From assembly GCF_000240165.1 (NCBI RefSeq), contig NC_017586.1, positions 2,046,001 to 2,110,000 of the forward strand: a stretch of DNA of 64,000 bases, written 5' to 3'. Source of the DNA: Streptantibioticus cattleyicolor NRRL 8057 = DSM 46488 (GTDB taxonomy: Bacteria; Actinomycetota; Actinomycetes; Streptomycetales; Streptomycetaceae). Within the stretch, counting starts at the first letter, position 1, and the number at the start of each line of letters is the position of its first letter. The notes under the pieces were generated by a model. It saw only the letters and a list, made by a program, of their open reading frames with translations, did no database searches and was not told the origin of the DNA. This document shows, one piece after another, positions 1 through 8,873 of this stretch. The translations under genes were made by a program, and so were the position numbers.

Positions 1-1055
1 TCTGCATAGGCGTGGCGATCGGCTTCGCCAAGAAGGCGGACGGCTCCACGGCGCTCGCCGCGGTCGTCGGCTTCCTCGTCTACTACACCGTGATCCACCA
101 GTTCCCGGTGGCGTGCGGCGCCGGCGCCTCGTTCGTCTCGACCGGGTCGCTCGGCGGGGCGTGCGTCAAGGGGGCGACGGTGACCCCGGCCGCGTTCCAG
201 AACCCGGGGGTGCTCGGCGGCATCATCATGGGTCTGCTCTCCGCGGTGCTGTGGCAGCGGTTCCACCGCACCAAGCTGGTCGACTGGCTCGGCTTCTTCA
301 ACGGCCGCCGGCTGGTGCCGATCATCATGGCGTTCGTCGGCACCGCCGCCGGTGTGCTGGTGGTCCTGGGCTGGCAGCCGATCGGTGACGCGATCAGCTC
401 CTTCGGCAAGTGGATGACGGGCCTGGGCGCCGTCGGCTCCGGTCTGTTCGGCCTGGTCAACCGTGGTCTGCTGCCGATCGGCATGCACCAGTTCGTCAAC
501 ACCGTGGCGTGGTTCCAGATCGGTGACTTCACCAACTCGGCCCACCAGGTGGTCCACGGCGACCTCAACCGCTACTTCGCGCACGACCCGTCGGCCGGCC
601 AGTTCATGTCCGGCTTCTTCCCGATCATGATGTTCGGCCTGCCGGCGGCGGCGCTGGCCATCGCGCACTCGGCCCGTCCGGAGCGGCGCAAGGCGGTGCT
701 GGGCATGATGGTGTCGGTGGCGCTGACCGCCTTCGTCACCGGCGTCACCGAGCCGATCGAGTTCTCGTTCATGTTCATCGCGCCGGTGCTCTACGCCATC
801 CACGCGGTGCTCACCGCGCTGTCGATGGCGATCACCTGGGCGCTGGGCGTCCACGCCGGCTTCACCTTCTCGGCCGGCGCCATCGACTACCTGCTCAACT
901 GGAACCTGGCGACCAAGCCATGGCTGATCATCCCGATCGGCCTGTGCTTCGCGGTGGTGTACTACGTGCTCTTCCGCTTCGCGATCACCAAGTTCAACCT
1001 CCCCACCCCGGGCCGGGAGCCCGAGGAGGAGGTCGAGGACATCACCAAGGCGTGA
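1..1055 (+). CDS. PTS transporter EIIC subunit, 5'-truncated by the window edge
   Basis: This is the membrane channel subunit of a sugar phosphotransferase system, which moves the sugar while it is phosphorylated by EIIB. The frame is open to the first base, so the true start lies outside the window; the GTG at 12 is internal. About 350 residues are visible, with repeated hydrophobic segments and the motif GMHQFVNTVAWFQIGDF typical of glucose/N-acetylglucosamine EIIC proteins. The short charged C-terminus carries no EIIB domain. By resemblance and by its position next to the cysM/clpS cluster it is probably the N-acetylglucosamine permease NagE2, but substrate specificity is inferred. A perfect hairpin follows 27 bases after the stop. 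Confidence 0.85.
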   Translation, partial: CIGVAIGFAKKADGSTALAAVVGFLVYYTVIHQFPVACGAGASFVSTGSLGGACVKGATVTPAAFQNPGVLGGIIMGLLSAVLWQRFHRTKLVDWLGFFNGRRLVPIIMAFVGTAAGVLVVLGWQPIGDAISSFGKWMTGLGAVGSGLFGLVNRGLLPIGMHQFVNTVAWFQIGDFTNSAHQVVHGDLNRYFAHDPSAGQFMSGFFPIMMFGLPAAALAIAHSARPERRKAVLGMMVSVALTAFVTGVTEPIEFSFMFIAPVLYAIHAVLTALSMAITWALGVHAGFTFSAGAIDYLLNWNLATKPWLIIPIGLCFAVVYYVLFRFAITKFNLPTPGREPEEEVEDITKA

Positions 1056-1082
1056 CGTCCGGCCCGCACCGCGGAACGTGAG

Positions 1083-1119
1083 GAAGGCCCCCGGAACCAT
1101 GGCGGTTCCGGGGGCCTTC
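1083..1119 (+). terminator. Rho-independent-type terminator after the EIIC gene
   Basis: A perfect 16-bp stem (1083-1098 with 1104-1119) closes a 5-base loop, shortly after the EIIC stop at 1055. It could also serve the converging gene ending at 1153. There is no T-tract, as is usual in streptomycetes. Confidence 0.85.
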
Positions 1120-1152
1120 GCGGTGCCCGGGCCGGGTGCGGCGCGGCAGCGG

Positions 1153-1905
1153 TCACAGGCGGTAGACGGCGCCGGAGCGGGCCAGCTCGACCGGGCCGGG
1201 GAACGCCTCGACGGCGTGGGCCAGGCTGACCGCGGGGTCGGTCCACGGCGGGATGTGGGTGAGCACCAGCCGTCCCACCCGGGCCCGGGCCGCGTGCTCG
1301 CCGGCCTGGCGCCCGTTGAGGTGGAGGTCGGGGACGGTCTCCTTGCCGTGGGTGAAGGACGCCTCGCACAGGAAGAGGTCGGTGCCCTCGGCCAGTTCCA
1401 CCAGCGGCTCGCACGGCCCGGTGTCCCCGGAGTACGTCAGCGACCGCCCGCCGTGCTCGACCCGGAAGCCGAACGCCTCGACCGGGTGGCAGACCCGGGC
1501 GGCGGTCACCGTGAACGGGCCCACCCGGAAGGTGCCGGGGGCCAGGGTGCGGAAGTCGAAGACCTCGCTCATGCACTTCTCGTCGGGGACGTCCGCGTAC
1601 GCCGTGGCCAGCCGGGACTCGGTGCCCGCCGGCCCGTGCACCGGGATCGGCTCCGGCATGCCGCCCTCGTGCCGGTAGTAACGGGCCACGAAGTAGGCGC
1701 ACATGTCGATGCAGTGGTCGGCGTGGAGATGGCTGAGGAGTACGGCGTCGAGGTCGTACAGACCGCAGTGGCGCTGCAGCTCGCCCAGGGCGCCGTTGCC
1801 CATGTCGAGGAGCAGCCGGAAGCCGTCGGCCTCCACGAGGTAGCTCGAACAGGCCGATTCCGCGGAGGGGAACGACCCCGAGCAGCCGACGACGGTGAGC
1901 TTCAT
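1153..1905 (-). CDS. MBL-fold metallo-hydrolase (Rv1339-like)
   Basis: This 250-residue protein has the metallo-beta-lactamase fold. The metal-binding signature SHLHADHCID (HxHxDH) is visible, and the N-terminus MKLTVVGCSGSFPS is typical of this subfamily. The ATG at 1905 is chosen because GGAGG lies 8 bases upstream; a longer frame reaching 2196 is not supported. In M. tuberculosis the homologous position downstream of mec-cysO-cysM holds Rv1339, reported as an atypical cyclic-nucleotide phosphodiesterase, so a phosphodiesterase role is possible here. That role is inferred from synteny and family. It is separated from cysM by 393 bp without a gene. Confidence 0.85.
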   Translation of the reverse strand: MKLTVVGCSGSFPSAESACSSYLVEADGFRLLLDMGNGALGELQRHCGLYDLDAVLLSHLHADHCIDMCAYFVARYYRHEGGMPEPIPVHGPAGTESRLATAYADVPDEKCMSEVFDFRTLAPGTFRVGPFTVTAARVCHPVEAFGFRVEHGGRSLTYSGDTGPCEPLVELAEGTDLFLCEASFTHGKETVPDLHLNGRQAGEHAARARVGRLVLTHIPPWTDPAVSLAHAVEAFPGPVELARSGAVYRL

Positions 1906-2298
1906 GCAGGAGCCTCCAGCGGTTCCGGGGGGTCTTGCGCGGTCGGTGGCGGCCGGCACATCGCCGTGCGGGCGCCATCGGGCACCGGCGGCCACGAGGC
2001 GGGGGGGCGGGAGGTCCCGCCGGGCGGCCGGCCGGGATGGCGGAGTCGGTGGGGCGGGCCGCCATTGTTCCCAAGAGGGTAAGGCGCCTCGCCCGCCCCG
2101 GCGCCGCCATGGACCCCTGGTGTGGGCGGAATCACCAGTACGGGCGGGGGCGCCCCGGCGGGTCGCGAACCGGGCGGGGCGCACCGCGTTGCGCACGCCC
2201 CGGAACGGCTGTGCGCCCCGCCACCCGGCCGGAGTACGGCGTGGGGACGGGGCGCTGTGCCGGGGGCGGAGCAGGCCCGGCGGACCGGGCGCGGAGGG
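1906..2298. other. Gene-free interval between cysM and the MBL gene
   Basis: No reading frame here has the look of a gene. In M. tuberculosis the matching interval holds a rhomboid-like protease and murI; nothing resembling either was recognised. The only clear structure is the inverted repeat at 2173-2222. Confidence 0.6.
2173..2222 (-). terminator. Possible terminator of the mec-cysO-cysM transcript
   Basis: A perfect 12-bp inverted repeat (2173-2184 with 2211-2222) encloses a 26-base spacer that can itself fold. It begins 77 bases after the cysM stop. The spacer is long for a simple terminator, so the call is tentative. Confidence 0.4.
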
Positions 2299-3545
<1,247 letters not shown>

Positions 3546-3642
3546 GGGTGCACTCCAGTGCGGAAGTCAATGAGGAAGCACGGCAGCGAAGGGCGGCGCC
3601 GGGCGGCGGGGTGGTGCGGGGGCGGTGCGCAGCCGCGGCGGG

Positions 3643-3771
3643 CTAGCGGGCCGGGCGGGACGCAGCGCGGGTACACATGGCGCTGGCGAGACGGCACAGG
3701 TCGACGTGGAGCCGGGCGACGAGCAGCATGCCCGGCGCCTTCTCGTGTTCGCTCACGTCGTGGAGAACCAT
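3643..3771 (-). CDS. Putative cysteine-sensing leader peptide (42 aa)
   Basis: A 42-codon frame too short for routine ORF calling reads from ATG at 3771 to TAG at 3643. Its core RLHVDLCRLASAMC matches the pattern of short actinobacterial leader peptides seen upstream of sulfur and cysteine genes, with two cysteine codons late in the frame. A -10 element TACGAT ends 6 bases before the ATG, so the message is probably leaderless. An internal ATG at 3729, preceded by GAGAAGG, is an alternative start. The stretch between the stop and cysO reads C-rich and G-poor on the transcript (about 3560-3626), which would suit Rho-dependent attenuation coupled to leader translation. The function is inferred. 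Confidence 0.75.
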   Translation of the reverse strand: MVLHDVSEHEKAPGMLLVARLHVDLCRLASAMCTRAASRPAR

Positions 3772-3777
3772 ACGGAC

Positions 3778-3783
3778 ATCGTA
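3778..3783 (-). promoter_or_regulatory. -10 element (TACGAT) for the leader-cysO-cysM transcript
   Basis: TACGAT fits TAnnnT and lies 6 bases before the leader ATG, so the transcript would begin at or next to the start codon. No convincing -35 box was found. Confidence 0.5.
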
Positions 3784-3864
3784 TCGATTCCCCCGATGGC
3801 GCCGAGACGGGCGTTCCAGGATGCGGACGCTCCGATGGACGCCACCCGGCCCTCCCGCCGGAGG

Positions 3865-4305
3865 TCACCGGCTGGTCGCCGGATACGCGGCGACCACCTC
3901 GACCTCTTCCTCGGTGACGACACCGTCCACGATGCGGAACGAGCGGAAGGAGACCGGGCCCTCCTCGTTGCCGCACTCGGCGGTGGAGACCAGCACGTAG
4001 TGGGCGCCGGGCTCGTTGGCGTAGGAGATGTCGGTGCGCGAGGGGTACGCCTCGGTGGCGGTGTGCGAGTGGTAGATCACCACCGGCTCCTCGTCCCGGT
4101 CGTCCATCTCGCGGTAGAGCTTGAGCAGGTCCGTCGAGTCGAACTCGTAGAAGGTGGGCGAGCGGGCCGCGTTGAGCATCGGGACGAAGCGCTCCGGGCG
4201 GCCGGTGCCCGCCGGGCCGGCGACCACGCCGCACGCCTCGTCCGGGTGGTCCGCGCGCGCGTGGGCGACGATCGCGTCGTGCAGGGCCTGGGTGATGGTC
4301 AGCAT
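3865..4305 (-). CDS. mec: Mec-type JAMM metallopeptidase (M67 family)
   Basis: This 146-residue zinc peptidase has the full JAMM signature: E23, then HSH (H79, H81) and D92 within HSHTATEAYPSRTD. In mycobacteria, Mec hydrolyses the CysO-cysteine adduct made by CysM and releases cysteine. Related enzymes also trim C-terminal extensions from sulfur carriers, which is relevant because the CysO here has eight residues after Gly-Gly. No ribosome-binding site precedes the ATG. A -10 box TATGCT ends 6 bases upstream, which suggests a leaderless message. The gene is separated from cysO by 319 bp containing the leader peptide, so it has its own promoter and may also feed the downstream genes. Confidence 0.93.
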   Translation of the reverse strand: MLTITQALHDAIVAHARADHPDEACGVVAGPAGTGRPERFVPMLNAARSPTFYEFDSTDLLKLYREMDDRDEEPVVIYHSHTATEAYPSRTDISYANEPGAHYVLVSTAECGNEEGPVSFRSFRIVDGVVTEEEVEVVAAYPATSR

Positions 4306-4311
4306 GCCTAG

Positions 4312-4340
4312 AGCATAGGAGGGGCCCGGCCGGGCGTCGG
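4312..4340 (-). promoter_or_regulatory. Promoter of mec (leaderless)
   Basis: A -10 box TATGCT (4312-4317) and a partial -35 box CCGACG (4335-4340) are spaced by 17 bases. The -10 box ends 6 bases before the mec ATG, as in leaderless actinobacterial messages. Confidence 0.5.
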
Positions 4341-4384
4341 TGGCGGTGCGCGAACGCCTCCGGGGCGGGGCACGGAGACGCGGC

Positions 4385-4416
4385 GGGCCGCCCCCGGCTG
4401 GTGCCGGGGGCGGCCC
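4385..4416 (-). terminator. Terminator of the amino acid permease gene
   Basis: A perfect 14-bp GC stem (4385-4398 with 4403-4416) closes a 4-base loop, 21 bases beyond the permease stop. It also insulates the mec promoter. Confidence 0.85.
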
Positions 4417-4437
4417 GTGGACGCGGGGGCGCCGGGG

Positions 4438-5913
4438 TCAGACGCGTTCGACGGCCTGCTCGCGCCGGCCTTGCGGCTGCTTGGCGAAGACCTCGGGGTT
4501 GCGGGCCTTGATCACGTAGTAGGAGACGATCATCAGCAGCGCCCACACCGGGGCGGCGTAGAGCGAGACCCGGGTGTCCTTGTCGATGCCCATCAGCACG
4601 ATCACCACGCCGATGAAGGCGAGCGCCACCCAGCTGGTGACCGGGGCGCCCGGCATCCGGAAGTCGGAGGCGGGCAGCTCACCGCGGTTGACCTTGGCCC
4701 GGTAGCGGATCTGGGCGCACAGGATCATGATCCACGCCCACATGCCGGAGATGGTGGCGAAGGCGACGACGTAGGTGAACGCCTGGGACGGCCACTGGTA
4801 GTTGATCCACACGCCGACGAGCATCAGGGCGGCCGAGACGGTGGTGCCCAGCAGCGGGGTGCCGCTGGCGGTCAGCCGGTTGAAGACCTTGGGGGCCTGG
4901 CCGTTGAGGGACAGGTCGCGCAGCATGCGGCCGGTGGAGTACATCCCGGAGTTGCAGGACGACAGCGCGGCGGTGAGGACGACGAAGTTGACGATGCCGG
5001 CGCCGAGCGGCAGGCCTATCTTCCCGAACGCCACCACGAAGGGGCTGTGGCCGGCGGAGAACTCGGTCCACGGCACCACGGACATGATGATCAGCAGCGC
5101 GCCGACGTAGAACAGACCGATGCGCCACGGCACCGTGTTGATCGCCTTGGGCAGGGTCTTCTTCGGGTCCCTGGACTCGCCCGCGGTGACCCCGACGAGT
5201 TCGACGGCCATGAAGGCGAACATGACGATCTGGAGCGTCATCAGGGTGCCGCCGATGCCCTTGGGGAAGAAGCCGCCGTGCGACCAGAGGTTGGCGACCG
5301 AGGCGGTGTGGGCGGCCGGGCCCAGCGCCAGGGTGAGGACCCCGATGCCGATCAGGATCATGCCGATGATGGCGGTCACCTTGACCATGGAGAACCAGAA
5401 TTCCAGTTCACCGAAGAGCTTCACCGAGATCAGGTTGACGAAGTACAGCACGATCGTGAAGACCAGCGCCGACGCCCATTGCGGCACCCCTGGCCACCAG
5501 TACTGGACGTAGCTGGCGGCGGCGGTCACCTCGGTTATCCCGGTGACCACCCAGAAGAGCCAGTAGGTCCAGCCGGTGATGTATCCGAAGAACGGTCCGA
5601 GGAATTCCCGGGCGTATTCCGAGAAGCTTCCGGAAACCGGGCGGTACATCAGCAGCTCGCCCAGCGCCCGCATGATCAGGAAAATGATCACGCCGACGAC
5701 CGCGTAGGCGAGGATGAGGCTGGGGCCCGCTTTGGAGATCGCCTTGCCGGCGCCGAGGAAGAGCCCGGTGCCGATGGCCCCGCCGATGGCGATCATCTGG
5801 ATCTGGCGGTTGCCGAGTCCGCGCTGGTAGCCCTCTTCGGGGGCCACTTCGGTTCCGGTTCCCGCTGCGGCCTCGTCGCCGGCGATCTGAGGTGCGACCC
5901 GCTCTGAGGTCAT
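4438..5913 (-). CDS. Amino acid permease (AAT family, APC superfamily)
   Basis: This 491-residue protein is predicted to have about 12 membrane helices and to import an amino acid by proton symport. The N-terminal signature GLGNRQIQMIAIGGAIGTG (residues 32-50) is characteristic of the bacterial amino acid transporter family (GabP, AnsP, LysP and relatives). The substrate cannot be decided from sequence alone. The ATG at 5913 is chosen because GAGAAAGG precedes it and the N-terminal extension of the longer frame has no family resemblance. The gene is monocistronic, with its own terminator and a 388-bp upstream region. Confidence 0.9.
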   Translation of the reverse strand: MTSERVAPQIAGDEAAAGTGTEVAPEEGYQRGLGNRQIQMIAIGGAIGTGLFLGAGKAISKAGPSLILAYAVVGVIIFLIMRALGELLMYRPVSGSFSEYAREFLGPFFGYITGWTYWLFWVVTGITEVTAAASYVQYWWPGVPQWASALVFTIVLYFVNLISVKLFGELEFWFSMVKVTAIIGMILIGIGVLTLALGPAAHTASVANLWSHGGFFPKGIGGTLMTLQIVMFAFMAVELVGVTAGESRDPKKTLPKAINTVPWRIGLFYVGALLIIMSVVPWTEFSAGHSPFVVAFGKIGLPLGAGIVNFVVLTAALSSCNSGMYSTGRMLRDLSLNGQAPKVFNRLTASGTPLLGTTVSAALMLVGVWINYQWPSQAFTYVVAFATISGMWAWIMILCAQIRYRAKVNRGELPASDFRMPGAPVTSWVALAFIGVVIVLMGIDKDTRVSLYAAPVWALLMIVSYYVIKARNPEVFAKQPQGRREQAVERV

Positions 5914-6301
5914 GGTCGTGCGCCTTTCTCCACGTCTGCACGCCCGGTCGGGCCGTGATGACCGGACCGGGTCCTGATTCCCCCGGATGGAGTTGCACGC
6001 CGACGATCGGCCGGCACAGCGCGCCGCCTGGGCAAGGGTGGCGCCCGGCAAGCGGTCGTGTGTTCCTATCACGGACCGGCCGGCCGGGCGGTCAGATCAT
6101 CGTGACACAGCTCACTCCTATAAGCGGATGAACAACCCGCAAATGGGGCATAGGGCGCAGACAGCGTGATGGGATCGTTATGCGGATTTGAGCGTCCGCT
6201 GAGCGAACGCGCCCGAGCAGGCGGCAGCCTCCCGCACCCGACCCGGGTACGGGGGAACGTCGCAGGTCAGCCTGGGTGCCATGGGCGGAGCCCGGGCACG
6301 G
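5914..6301. other. Intergenic region upstream of the amino acid permease
   Basis: This 388-bp stretch contains no supported gene. It is less GC-rich around 6100-6190, where the permease promoter probably lies. No -35/-10 pair with normal spacing was convincing. Confidence 0.5.
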
Positions 6302-6898
6302 TCAGGGCATCAGCGCCTCGATCAGCGTCTCCTGGAGGCCGCCGAGCCACAGGTAGGCCATCACCAGCGGCTTGCGCGGGTCGCTGTCGGGCAGCCGGTA
6401 CAGCGCGCTGTCCTGGTCCTCGCTGACCTCCAGCCGCACCCCGATGGTCAGCCGCAGGTCGTTGAGGGCGCCGAGCCACTGCCGGGCTGCCGCGGGGGCG
6501 AGCCGGAGCACCGCGCCGCCGCCGGCGTCCGGGGCGAGCGCGTCCAGGGCGCGGACCACGGCGAGCGCGTCCTCCCGCTTGCGGGCCCGCAGGTCGTTCT
6601 CGGTGTAGCGGCGGAACTCCGCCGAGGCCGCCTCGGACTCCTCGTCCGGCTCCTTGGCGGGGTCGACGTAGGCGCTGGGGAAGAGGCGGGCGAGCGCCGG
6701 GTCGGCAGGCGGGCGGGTCGGCCCCTCGGCGAAGAGCGCGGCGAGCGGATCGGCCTCCGCGTCCTCGTCCGCGCCGCCCGGCCCGGGGCCGATCAGCTCC
6801 AGCAACTGCACGGCGAGGCTGCGGAGGATGGAGATCTCGACCTCGTCGAGGGCGATCGCGGCCCCGCCGTCGGGGGCGGCTTCGAAGTATCCGGCCAT
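6302..6898 (-). CDS. DUF2017 family protein
   Basis: This 198-residue protein of unknown function is conserved next to clpS in actinobacteria (Rv1332 holds the same place in M. tuberculosis). It is acidic and probably cytoplasmic, with no membrane segment. The most conserved-looking part is the C-terminal half, including WLGALNDLRLTIGVRL and YLWLGGLQETLI. The start at 6898 (MAGYFEA) gives a normal family N-terminus; the longer frame runs into clpS in another frame. It lies 53 bases downstream of clpS on the same strand, so co-transcription is likely, and a role near ClpAP/ClpCP adaptor function is a guess from this linkage only. Confidence 0.85.
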   Translation of the reverse strand: MAGYFEAAPDGGAAIALDEVEISILRSLAVQLLELIGPGPGGADEDAEADPLAALFAEGPTRPPADPALARLFPSAYVDPAKEPDEESEAASAEFRRYTENDLRARKREDALAVVRALDALAPDAGGGAVLRLAPAAARQWLGALNDLRLTIGVRLEVSEDQDSALYRLPDSDPRKPLVMAYLWLGGLQETLIEALMP

Positions 6899-6951
6899 GA
6901 GGCCCGTACGTCTCCCAGGTGCGTCGGGTCGGCGGTCAACAGCGGTTTCGG

Positions 6952-7254
6952 TCAGCGGTCCTGGCTGAGGGTGGCCCACAGACCGTAGCCGTGCATGGCC
7001 TGGACGTCGCGCTCCATCTCCTCGCGGGTACCGCTGGAGACCGCGGCACGCCCCTTGGTGTGCACGTCCATCATCAGCTTCTTCGCCTTGTCCTTGGGGT
7101 ACCCGAAGTACGCCTGGAAGACATAGGTGACGTAGCTCATCAGATTGACCGGGTCGTTGTGGACGACCGTGACCCAGGGCACGTCGGGCGAGGGCACCTC
7201 GGCGGGGGCCTCGCTGGACTCCGTGCGCTCGATCTCCATGGGGGCGACGCTCAC
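6952..7254 (-). CDS. clpS: ATP-dependent Clp protease adaptor ClpS
   Basis: ClpS binds the N-terminal domain of ClpA/ClpC-type unfoldases and delivers N-degron substrates. The 100-residue protein carries the core [20 protein letters not shown], including the conserved N-D-x-x-N segment of the substrate pocket, and ends [11 protein letters not shown] at 7254 is preferred because it gives the streptomycete-type N-terminus [16 protein letters not shown] at 7239 is an alternative. Neither has a strong ribosome-binding site. It is divergent from pncB and leads into the DUF2017 gene. Confidence 0.93.
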   Translation of the reverse strand: MSVAPMEIERTESSEAPAEVPSPDVPWVTVVHNDPVNLMSYVTYVFQAYFGYPKDKAKKLMMDVHTKGRAAVSSGTREEMERDVQAMHGYGLWATLSQDR

Positions 7255-7347
7255 ATGTCCATGCTGCCACTCGGCGGGCGCCGAAGCGATCGAGGACGGG
7301 GTGCAAATGATCACTGCGGGGCGGTCCGGCCGGGGCCTACCCTGAAA

Positions 7348-7362
7348 TCGTCAGTCTGACGA
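7348..7362 (+). promoter_or_regulatory. Palindromic operator upstream of pncB
   Basis: TCGTCAGTCTGACGA is a perfect palindrome (7-bp arms, 1-base centre) placed over the expected -35 position of the pncB promoter and between pncB and clpS. It is a candidate repressor site. The regulator is unknown. Confidence 0.5.
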
Positions 7363-7372
7363 CTATTGGGGG

Positions 7373-7378
7373 TAGGAT
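7373..7378 (+). promoter_or_regulatory. -10 element (TAGGAT) of pncB
   Basis: TAGGAT, the usual streptomycete -10 sequence, ends 6 bases before the pncB ATG, so the message is probably leaderless or has a very short leader. Confidence 0.5.
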
Positions 7379-7384
7379 CCGGTC

Positions 7385-8776
7385 ATGGACACTCCAGCAA
7401 TGGACAGGGCCGCAACCGCCGCGCCGGGCGCCGACCGTCTGGCCGGCTCCGCCCTGGGGCTGCCGGTCGCCGTACCGTCCACCGCGCTGTTCACCGACCG
7501 CTACGAGCTGACGATGCTTCAGGCCGCGTTGCGCAGCGGTGCCGCCCACCGCCGCTCGGTCTTCGAGGTCTTCACCCGGCGGCTGCCGGAGGGGCGCCGC
7601 TACGGGGTGGTGGCGGGCACCGGCCGGGTGCTGGACGCCATCGAGAACTTCCGGTTCGACGACGACGTGCTCTCCTTCCTCTCCCGGGAGAACGTGGTGG
7701 ACCGCGACACCCTCGACTGGCTGGCCGGCTACCGGTTCCGCGGCGACGTGCACGGCTACCCGGAGGGCGAGGTCTACTTCCCCGGCTCGCCGCTGCTGCG
7801 CGTCGAGGGGACCTTCGCCGAGGGCGTGCTGCTGGAGACGGTGATCCTGTCGATCCTCAACCACGACTCGGCGGTGGCCGCGGCGGCCTCCCGGATGGCG
7901 GTGGCGGCGGGCGGCCGGCCGCTGATCGAGATGGGCGCCCGGCGCACCCACGAGCTGGGCGCGGTCGCCGCCGCCCGGGCCGCGTACGTCGGCGGCTTCA
8001 CCACCACCTCCGACCTGGCGGCCGGGTTCCGCTACCACATCCCCACCGTGGGCACGAGCGCGCACGCCTTCACCCTGCTGCACGACACCGAACGGGACGC
8101 GTTCACCGCCCAGGTGGAGTCGCTGGGCCCGGGCACCACGCTGCTGGTGGACACCTACGACCTGACCGAGGCGGTGCGCACCGCGGTCGAGGTGGCCGGC
8201 CCCGGGCTGGGCGCGGTCCGCATCGACTCCGGCGACCTGCTGCTGCTGGCCCACCGGGTCCGCCAGCAACTGGACGACCTGGGCGCCACCGACACCAAGA
8301 TCGTGGTCACCTCCGACCTGGACGAGTACGCCATCGCCTCGCTGGCCGCCGCCCCGGTGGACGCCTACGGGGTGGGCACCTCGCTGGTGACCGGCAGCGG
8401 CCACCCGACCTGCTCGATGGTGTACAAGCTGGTCGCCCGGGCCGCCGACGGCACCGACGGCCGGCCGGACGCGCCGCTGGTGCCGGTGGCCAAGAAGTCG
8501 CTGGGCGCCAAGGCGAGCACCGGCGGACGCAAGTGGGCGGCCCGCCGGCTGGACGCGGACGGGGTGGCCGAGGCCGAGGTGGTGGGCACCGGACCGGTGC
8601 CCGAGGAACTGGCCGGCCGGCAACTGCTGGTCCCGCTGATCGAACGCGGCGAGGTGGTGGCCCGCGAACCCCTGGACGCGGCCCGCCGCCGGCACATCGC
8701 GGCCCGCGCCGGGCTGCCGCTGTCGGCCACCCAGCTCTCCCGCGGCGAGCCGGTGATCCCCACCGAGTTCGTCTAG
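7385..8776 (+). CDS. pncB: Nicotinate phosphoribosyltransferase
   Basis: This 463-residue enzyme condenses nicotinate with PRPP, using ATP, to give nicotinate mononucleotide in the Preiss-Handler NAD salvage route. The family landmarks are visible: TALFTDRYELTMLQAAL near residue 35, the central HAFTLLHD, and the phosphate-binding IDSGDLLLLAHRVR and YGVGTSLVTG segments. Length is normal for the actinobacterial subgroup. ATG at 7385 is used; a second ATG at 7400 is possible. The nicotinamidase gene follows 97 bp downstream and would supply its substrate. A palindrome overlaps the promoter. Confidence 0.93.
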   Translation: MDTPAMDRAATAAPGADRLAGSALGLPVAVPSTALFTDRYELTMLQAALRSGAAHRRSVFEVFTRRLPEGRRYGVVAGTGRVLDAIENFRFDDDVLSFLSRENVVDRDTLDWLAGYRFRGDVHGYPEGEVYFPGSPLLRVEGTFAEGVLLETVILSILNHDSAVAAAASRMAVAAGGRPLIEMGARRTHELGAVAAARAAYVGGFTTTSDLAAGFRYHIPTVGTSAHAFTLLHDTERDAFTAQVESLGPGTTLLVDTYDLTEAVRTAVEVAGPGLGAVRIDSGDLLLLAHRVRQQLDDLGATDTKIVVTSDLDEYAIASLAAAPVDAYGVGTSLVTGSGHPTCSMVYKLVARAADGTDGRPDAPLVPVAKKSLGAKASTGGRKWAARRLDADGVAEAEVVGTGPVPEELAGRQLLVPLIERGEVVAREPLDAARRRHIAARAGLPLSATQLSRGEPVIPTEFV

Positions 8777-8873
8777 ACCCGTCGTTGTGTGACCGCCGCG
8801 GCGCCCTGGGTACGTACCCTTCGTCTCCCTCTCCCCGAAGCCTGACAGCCTGAAGTCTGATAGGACGTGCACC

